This document shows positions 37,632 to 42,080 of a stretch of 42,080 nucleotides of DNA, piece by piece. Each line of letters begins with the position of its first letter. Position 1 is the first letter of the stretch. A program made the position numbers and the translations under genes. Source of the DNA: an uncultured Pelagibacteraceae bacterium (GTDB taxonomy: Bacteria; Pseudomonadota; Alphaproteobacteria; Pelagibacterales; Pelagibacteraceae); contig CACAYA010000007.1 of assembly GCA_902536575.1 (NCBI GenBank), forward strand, positions 1 to 42,080. The letters run 5' to 3'. The notes below the pieces were generated by a model. The model did not search any database, had not been told where the DNA came from, and was given only the letters and a program-made list of their open reading frames with translations.

Positions 37632-37638
37632 GGGATTT

Positions 37639-37935
37639 ATGAAAAAAAAAGGTCGCATTCCTATCACCAGAGTAAAAAATCCAGAGCCAGATGTAACTGA
37701 CCCAGATTGGATTATTTGGGCAGCCTGGGCTGACAGAATTACTTTTGAGGAAATAGAAAAAAAAACTGGAAAAACAGAGTCTGAAGTAATCAAGATAATG
37801 AGAAGATCTATAAAACCAACTTCTTTTAGATTATGGAGAAAAAGGGTTAATCAAAAAAGTATAAAACACAGAAAAAAGTTTGAGTACTCTAGGAAAGAAA
37901 TAACTAGTAAAATTAAAAAAGGTGACTATTTGTAG
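37639..37935 (+). CDS. TIGR03643-like small conserved protein
   Basis: 98 aa, DPDWIIWAAWADRITFEEIEKKTGKTESEVIKIMRRSIKPTSFRLWRKRV pattern recalled for this family. Confidence 0.72.
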   Translation: MKKKGRIPITRVKNPEPDVTDPDWIIWAAWADRITFEEIEKKTGKTESEVIKIMRRSIKPTSFRLWRKRVNQKSIKHRKKFEYSRKEITSKIKKGDYL

Positions 37936-37938
37936 TTT

Positions 37939-38193
37939 ATGAAAAAAATTACAATTTATACAGGTCCATTTTGTAATTACTGCGATGCAGCAAAAAGATT
38001 GTTTGCTAGAAACAATGCGCCTTATAATGAAATCGATATTTCAAAAGTTGATGGTGCCATGGATGAAATGATTAAAAAAGCCAATGGTAAAAGAACTATT
38101 CCTCAGATCTTTTTTGATGATCAGCACATTGGTGGTTATGATGAGACGAGAGCTCTCGAAAAAGAAAATAAGTTGTTGGATTTACTTAAATAA
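37939..38193 (+). CDS. grxC: Glutaredoxin 3
   Basis: 84 aa, ITIYTGPFCNYCDAAKRLF (CxxC), GKRTIPQIFFDDQHIGGYDE. Confidence 0.92.
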   Translation: MKKITIYTGPFCNYCDAAKRLFARNNAPYNEIDISKVDGAMDEMIKKANGKRTIPQIFFDDQHIGGYDETRALEKENKLLDLLK

Positions 38194-38194
38194 A

Positions 38195-39076
38195 TTATTT
38201 TATAGTAATTGTAACTACTGGTTCGTCAATTGAAAATCTGCAAACTCCAGCACCTGCATCATTAGTAACTTCTTCAGCTACAATAGAGTCTTGTGTTCCA
38301 AAAGCCATATCAATAGTTGGTGAAATTAAGCCAACTGTATATGGTGAAGACAAAGCATAAATTAATGCAACTTGGTCGCTAGAAACCGTGTCTCTCATAG
38401 TTTGCATTGCAACTGCAGAAACTAATTGGCTTGCATTAGCAGGATAATTCCAACCCGCATCATCTACTTCCGCATTAGTGCATGTAGCATCTTTACATTG
38501 TTTAAACTCATCATTATCACTTGTCTCACCTTGTTGTTTTCCATTAGTCATGTACAAAGTCATTTCAGCTTTAGTTCCACCTTCAGCAACTGCAGGTTTG
38601 TGCGTATATTTTCTATTTGCTTCTGTTCTAGATGAGTCTTCACCTGAACCATACATTTCATCTGTAGTAGTAATAGTTACACAATTATCTGTATCATCGC
38701 TCTCAGTAGTATCAATTGCAGCAGCAGTTCTAAGAGTCATTTTTCTATTAATATGGAACCTTGCGTGAGTATATGTTTCTCCCAAAGGAAGTAATGCAGG
38801 ATTTCCAAAAGTACCTGCAACAGCTCCAGCAGCAACTGATGCTATGTCAACCTCTACGCCAGCTGTACTTTCTCCAATTACAACTGCATTTTGACATTGT
38901 GTAGTCGATGAAGAAGTATCATCAAAATCACCCGCTGTATGGCCTGTACATAATTCAACTTTATGCATTAAAACTTTATAAACATCAGCATCGCCTTTTA
39001 CTTCAGCCGCATTTAAAGAAAAATTGTTTATTAATAATGAAAATAAAACAATAAATAAAAATTTTAATTTTTTCAT
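38195..39076 (-). CDS. Secreted cysteine-containing protein of unknown family
   Basis: 293 aa with signal peptide MKKLKFLFIVLFSLLINNFSLNAA, Thr/Ser/Ala/Asp-rich mature region, scattered Cys; 2-nt gap from upstream barrel gene. Confidence 0.75.
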   Translation of the reverse strand: MKKLKFLFIVLFSLLINNFSLNAAEVKGDADVYKVLMHKVELCTGHTAGDFDDTSSSTTQCQNAVVIGESTAGVEVDIASVAAGAVAGTFGNPALLPLGETYTHARFHINRKMTLRTAAAIDTTESDDTDNCVTITTTDEMYGSGEDSSRTEANRKYTHKPAVAEGGTKAEMTLYMTNGKQQGETSDNDEFKQCKDATCTNAEVDDAGWNYPANASQLVSAVAMQTMRDTVSSDQVALIYALSSPYTVGLISPTIDMAFGTQDSIVAEEVTNDAGAGVCRFSIDEPVVTITIK

Positions 39077-39078
39077 AA

Positions 39079-39930
39079 TTAATCTGCTCTTGAAATTGTT
39101 GATAAACCTTTAAACTCAACCATAATTTTGTTGTTTCTTTTTACTTTAGCTAGCATTTCACCTGACATATCTTTTTCTGTTTTCCAAATATCGCTACTCA
39201 CTCCATCTTGAGCTGTAGCACCTTCTCTTGGAGGATGAACAAACAAAATTTTTGCATACCATTCGTCTTTTAAACCTTTTTTATCTTTATCATCATAAGC
39301 GGCTTCAACAGCTATATGAGGTGTTAAGAGTAAGTCTGCCCCAATTTTAGAACCTTTAATATCATCTCTTGCAACACCGTCCCATTTATAAGTGTTATAA
39401 AAGATATCTGCCCAATGTAAGTAAGGGACTTGAGAAGAAAGTTCAATAGTATAACCATCTAATACTTCTTCATCCACACTTCCATTGTCAATTTTTTTAT
39501 AATAGTTTGAAGTTAGTCCCATTACAGCATTTTTAATCTCACCACCGATACTCGTTCTAGTATTTCCATAATGATCATAATCCAAAAATGCATTAAAACC
39601 TGTTAGTGTGAAGGTATCATCACTTAAAAATCTTTTACCAATACCAAGATTTCCAACATATCTTTCTTTGTTCATCTTTTCAGTATTAAATAATGAGAAC
39701 TGGACAAATGTATTTTCGTTATTAGCTTTATTTAATTCTCTTACTCCTAGAATGCTAAAATCAGGCTTATAGTTTTCTCTTAATTGAACACTAACTTCTG
39801 TTGTTCCATCACCTGGAATTAAATTTGAAATATAATCACTTGCTGTTTCTGCAATTTTTTTTGTTATATCCTCTGCCTGACTATTAAGGCTAAATACTAA
39901 TGTAAGAAGTACAACTAAAATTTTTTTCAT
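39079..39930 (-). CDS. Stand-alone intimin/invasin-like (inverse autotransporter) beta-barrel protein
   Basis: Signal peptide MKKILVVLLTLVFSLNSQA; FVQFSLFNTEKMNKERYVGNLGIGKRFLSDDTFTLTGFNAFLDYDHYGNTRTSIGGEIKNAVMGLTSNYYKKI resembles the intimin beta-domain repeat pattern. Start trimmed from TTG 39948 to ATG 39930. Confidence 0.68.
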   Translation of the reverse strand: MKKILVVLLTLVFSLNSQAEDITKKIAETASDYISNLIPGDGTTEVSVQLRENYKPDFSILGVRELNKANNENTFVQFSLFNTEKMNKERYVGNLGIGKRFLSDDTFTLTGFNAFLDYDHYGNTRTSIGGEIKNAVMGLTSNYYKKIDNGSVDEEVLDGYTIELSSQVPYLHWADIFYNTYKWDGVARDDIKGSKIGADLLLTPHIAVEAAYDDKDKKGLKDEWYAKILFVHPPREGATAQDGVSSDIWKTEKDMSGEMLAKVKRNNKIMVEFKGLSTISRAD

Positions 39931-39997
39931 AAGGTTAATTTTTAACAAAATAAATTTAAATTAAAATAAAAAACGAACCCAATTTAGGCAATGTTTA

Positions 39998-40369
39998 CTA
40001 TTTTGGCTTAAAAATTAAGCAAACCCCATTATTACAATACCTTTTCCCTGTAGGTTGTGGTCCATCTTCAAAGATGTGACCATGATGCCCACCACAATTT
40101 TTACAATGATATTCAGTTCTAGCGTAACCAATGTGATTATCTGTTTTGGTCTCAAATACATCAGGTAAAGACTCATAAAATGAAGGCCAACCTGATCCAC
40201 TCTCATATTTTGTTTCAGAATCGAAAAGTTTAATTCCACAATTTGCACAATGAAAACTTCCTTCTCTTTTTTCATGATTTAATTCACTTGTTCCGGCAAG
40301 TTCTGTTCCTTCTTCAAATAAAATTAATTTTTGTTCTGCGGTTAAGTTTTGATTAATTTTTTTTACCAT
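39998..40369 (-). CDS. msrB: Peptide-methionine (R)-S-oxide reductase
   Basis: 123 aa, FHCANCGIKLF, SGSGWPSFYESL, EYHCKNCGGHHGHIFEDGPQPTGKRYCNNGVCL. Confidence 0.93.
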   Translation of the reverse strand: MVKKINQNLTAEQKLILFEEGTELAGTSELNHEKREGSFHCANCGIKLFDSETKYESGSGWPSFYESLPDVFETKTDNHIGYARTEYHCKNCGGHHGHIFEDGPQPTGKRYCNNGVCLIFKPK

Positions 40370-40371
40370 GA

Positions 40372-41265
40372 TTAAATATACTTAGCACAAGATTGGTGTA
40401 ACATAGAGTGTAATTCAACTAATTTATCAAAATCTTTATTATATCCTCCTCCTAAAACACCACATATTGGAATTCTTTTAGAAAAAAAATTTTCAATAAC
40501 TGTTTCATCTCTCAATCTTATTCCATTATCTGAAATTTTTAATTTTCCTAATCTGTCATTAAAATGGATATCTACACCCGCTATATAAAAAACATAATCA
40601 AAATTTTCTTTATTCAATTCTGTTAAATAATACTTCAATGTTTTTATATAATTCTGATCTTCCAAATTATCTTCTAGTTCAACATCTAAATCACTAATTG
40701 ATTTTTTTGCTGGATAATTTGTCTTTGAATGCATACTAAATGTAAAAACATTTCTATTTTCTTTGAATATATCTGAGTTACCATTTCCTTGGTGTACATC
40801 TAAGTCTACTATAAGAATTTTATTAGCTAAACCTCTGTTGATTAGGTAATGAGCAGCAACAGCAACATCATTGAACACACAGTACCCAGCACCACTATTA
40901 TAATTTGCATGGTGGCTTCCTCCAGCAGTGTTACAAGCAATCCCATAATTAATAGCAAGTTTTGAAGCAAGAACTGTTCCACCAGTTGCAACAAGGGATC
41001 TTTGTATAACACTATCTACTAAAGGAAATCCTATTTTTTTTACTCCTTCTTTACTTAAAGTTTTATTTTTAATATCAAAAATATATTCTTTAGAATGTGC
41101 ACAATTTAAAGTCTCTACTGAACAAGGATAAGGCTTATGAAACTTTTCTACTATTTTATTTTTAATCAAATAATTAGCTAATTCGCCAAACTTATTGATT
41201 GGAAATTTATGATCATCACCAATTTTTGCAAAATAATCTTCATGATTTACAACTGGCAATTCCAT
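40372..41265 (-). CDS. Histone-deacetylase-family protein
   Basis: GGSHHANYNSGAGYCVFNDVAVAA, DLDVHQGNGNSDIF, YIAGVDIHFNDRLG, GGGY. Start trimmed from TTG 41304 to ATG 41265, 2 nt after the upstream stop. Confidence 0.87.
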   Translation of the reverse strand: MELPVVNHEDYFAKIGDDHKFPINKFGELANYLIKNKIVEKFHKPYPCSVETLNCAHSKEYIFDIKNKTLSKEGVKKIGFPLVDSVIQRSLVATGGTVLASKLAINYGIACNTAGGSHHANYNSGAGYCVFNDVAVAAHYLINRGLANKILIVDLDVHQGNGNSDIFKENRNVFTFSMHSKTNYPAKKSISDLDVELEDNLEDQNYIKTLKYYLTELNKENFDYVFYIAGVDIHFNDRLGKLKISDNGIRLRDETVIENFFSKRIPICGVLGGGYNKDFDKLVELHSMLHQSCAKYI

Positions 41266-41267
41266 TA

Positions 41268-42080
41268 TTACTCTAACACTCGAACAGGCTTCCCATTCAC
41301 ACAAGCCTCCAAACCTTCAATCATTTGACTATAAAATGTACTGTAATTTTCTGCAGTAACATAACCTATGTGGGGTGTTAGCAACGCATTTGGTAAAAAT
41401 CTTAATTTGTTGTTTTCTGGTAAGGGTTCCTTTTCGTAAACATCAATTCCTGCACCAGCAATTACATTTGTTGATAGTGCAATAATTAAATCATCTTCAT
41501 TAATAATCTCGCCTCTTGAGGTATTAATAATAAACGATGTTTTTTTCATATTATCAAACTCTTTTATAGTAATACAATCTTTGTATCTTTCGCCACCTTG
41601 AACATGGATAGATAAAAAATCAGAATTTTTTATTAAGTCTTCTTTACTACACGGAAGCACATCTAATTCCTTACAAGTATCAAGATTTAAATTTTCACTC
41701 CATGCCATAACTTGCATGCCAAAAGCTTTTCCAATTTTAGCAACTTGAGATCCAACTCGACCAAGACCAATTAATCCAAGAATTTTACCTTTTAACTCAA
41801 CCCCTAAAGTTGTTTGCCAATATCCTTGGTACATGTTGTCAAATTCTTCTTTAAAGTTTCTGGCTAAGCCCAAAATAAGAGCCCAAGTTAATTCAGGAGT
41901 TGGGTTTTTGTTTATGTCTGTTCCACAAACAATTACTTTTCTTTTTTTTGCAGCTTCCAAATCAATAGACTTATTTCTCAATCCGCTAGTGATAACAAAT
42001 TTTAAACTACTTAAATTATCAATTAAATTTTTAGTAATTGGTGTTCTCTCTCTCATTATTAGCAAAGCCTCAAAATCTAA
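41268..42080 (-). CDS. D-2-hydroxyacid dehydrogenase, N-terminus cut by the right edge
   Basis: Frame stays open to 42080 (LDFEALLIMRERTPITKN...). ILGLIGLGRVGSQVAKIGKAFGM, NTSRGEIINEDDL, TPHIGYVT. Confidence 0.9.
   Translation of the reverse strand, partial: LDFEALLIMRERTPITKNLIDNLSSLKFVITSGLRNKSIDLEAAKKRKVIVCGTDINKNPTPELTWALILGLARNFKEEFDNMYQGYWQTTLGVELKGKILGLIGLGRVGSQVAKIGKAFGMQVMAWSENLNLDTCKELDVLPCSKEDLIKNSDFLSIHVQGGERYKDCITIKEFDNMKKTSFIINTSRGEIINEDDLIIALSTNVIAGAGIDVYEKEPLPENNKLRFLPNALLTPHIGYVTAENYSTFYSQMIEGLEACVNGKPVRVLE

Noticed and set aside
38426-38768. Plus-strand ORFs 38426-38635 and 38478-38768 opposite the secreted protein
   Set aside because: Two overlapping frames without RBS; the minus-strand gene has a signal peptide and operon position.
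39931-39948. TTG-initiated N-terminal extension of the barrel protein
   Set aside because: Signal peptide begins cleanly at ATG 39930; the TTG has no visible RBS.
1-42080. CRISPR, prophage, transposon, toxin-antitoxin, tRNA or rRNA genes
   Set aside because: Looked for spaced direct repeats, integrase/transposase motifs and cloverleaf signatures in the intergenic gaps and saw none; a tRNAscan/Infernal run would be needed to exclude small RNAs.

Overview
AT-rich, gene-dense window that looks like a streamlined marine alphaproteobacterium, probably SAR11/Pelagibacterales (inferred from composition and gene content, not verified). About 44 protein genes are arranged in long co-directional runs. 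The left edge cuts an aconitase and the right edge cuts a D-2-hydroxyacid dehydrogenase. I saw no rRNA, tRNA, CRISPR array, transposase or phage module. The main content is transport and catabolism of nitrogen-rich osmolytes and amino acids: (i) a EutA-like / DoeA-like (ectoine hydrolase family) / potADBC / FadN-type operon; (ii) a flavin monooxygenase / PF06684-like / alpha-beta hydrolase / ALDH cluster; (iii) an ~11.7 kb minus-strand run with two Liv-type ABC transporters, AzlCD, a CsiD/GlaH-like glutarate hydroxylase and a ProC-like reductase; (iv) an intimin-like (inverse autotransporter) beta-barrel encoded alone and followed 2 nt later by a cysteine-containing secreted protein of unknown family. 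Other points of interest are attenuator-like hairpins after two solute-binding-protein genes, one with its T-tract touching the next start codon; a near-consensus promoter in front of potD; and several small ORFs missing from the ORF track.
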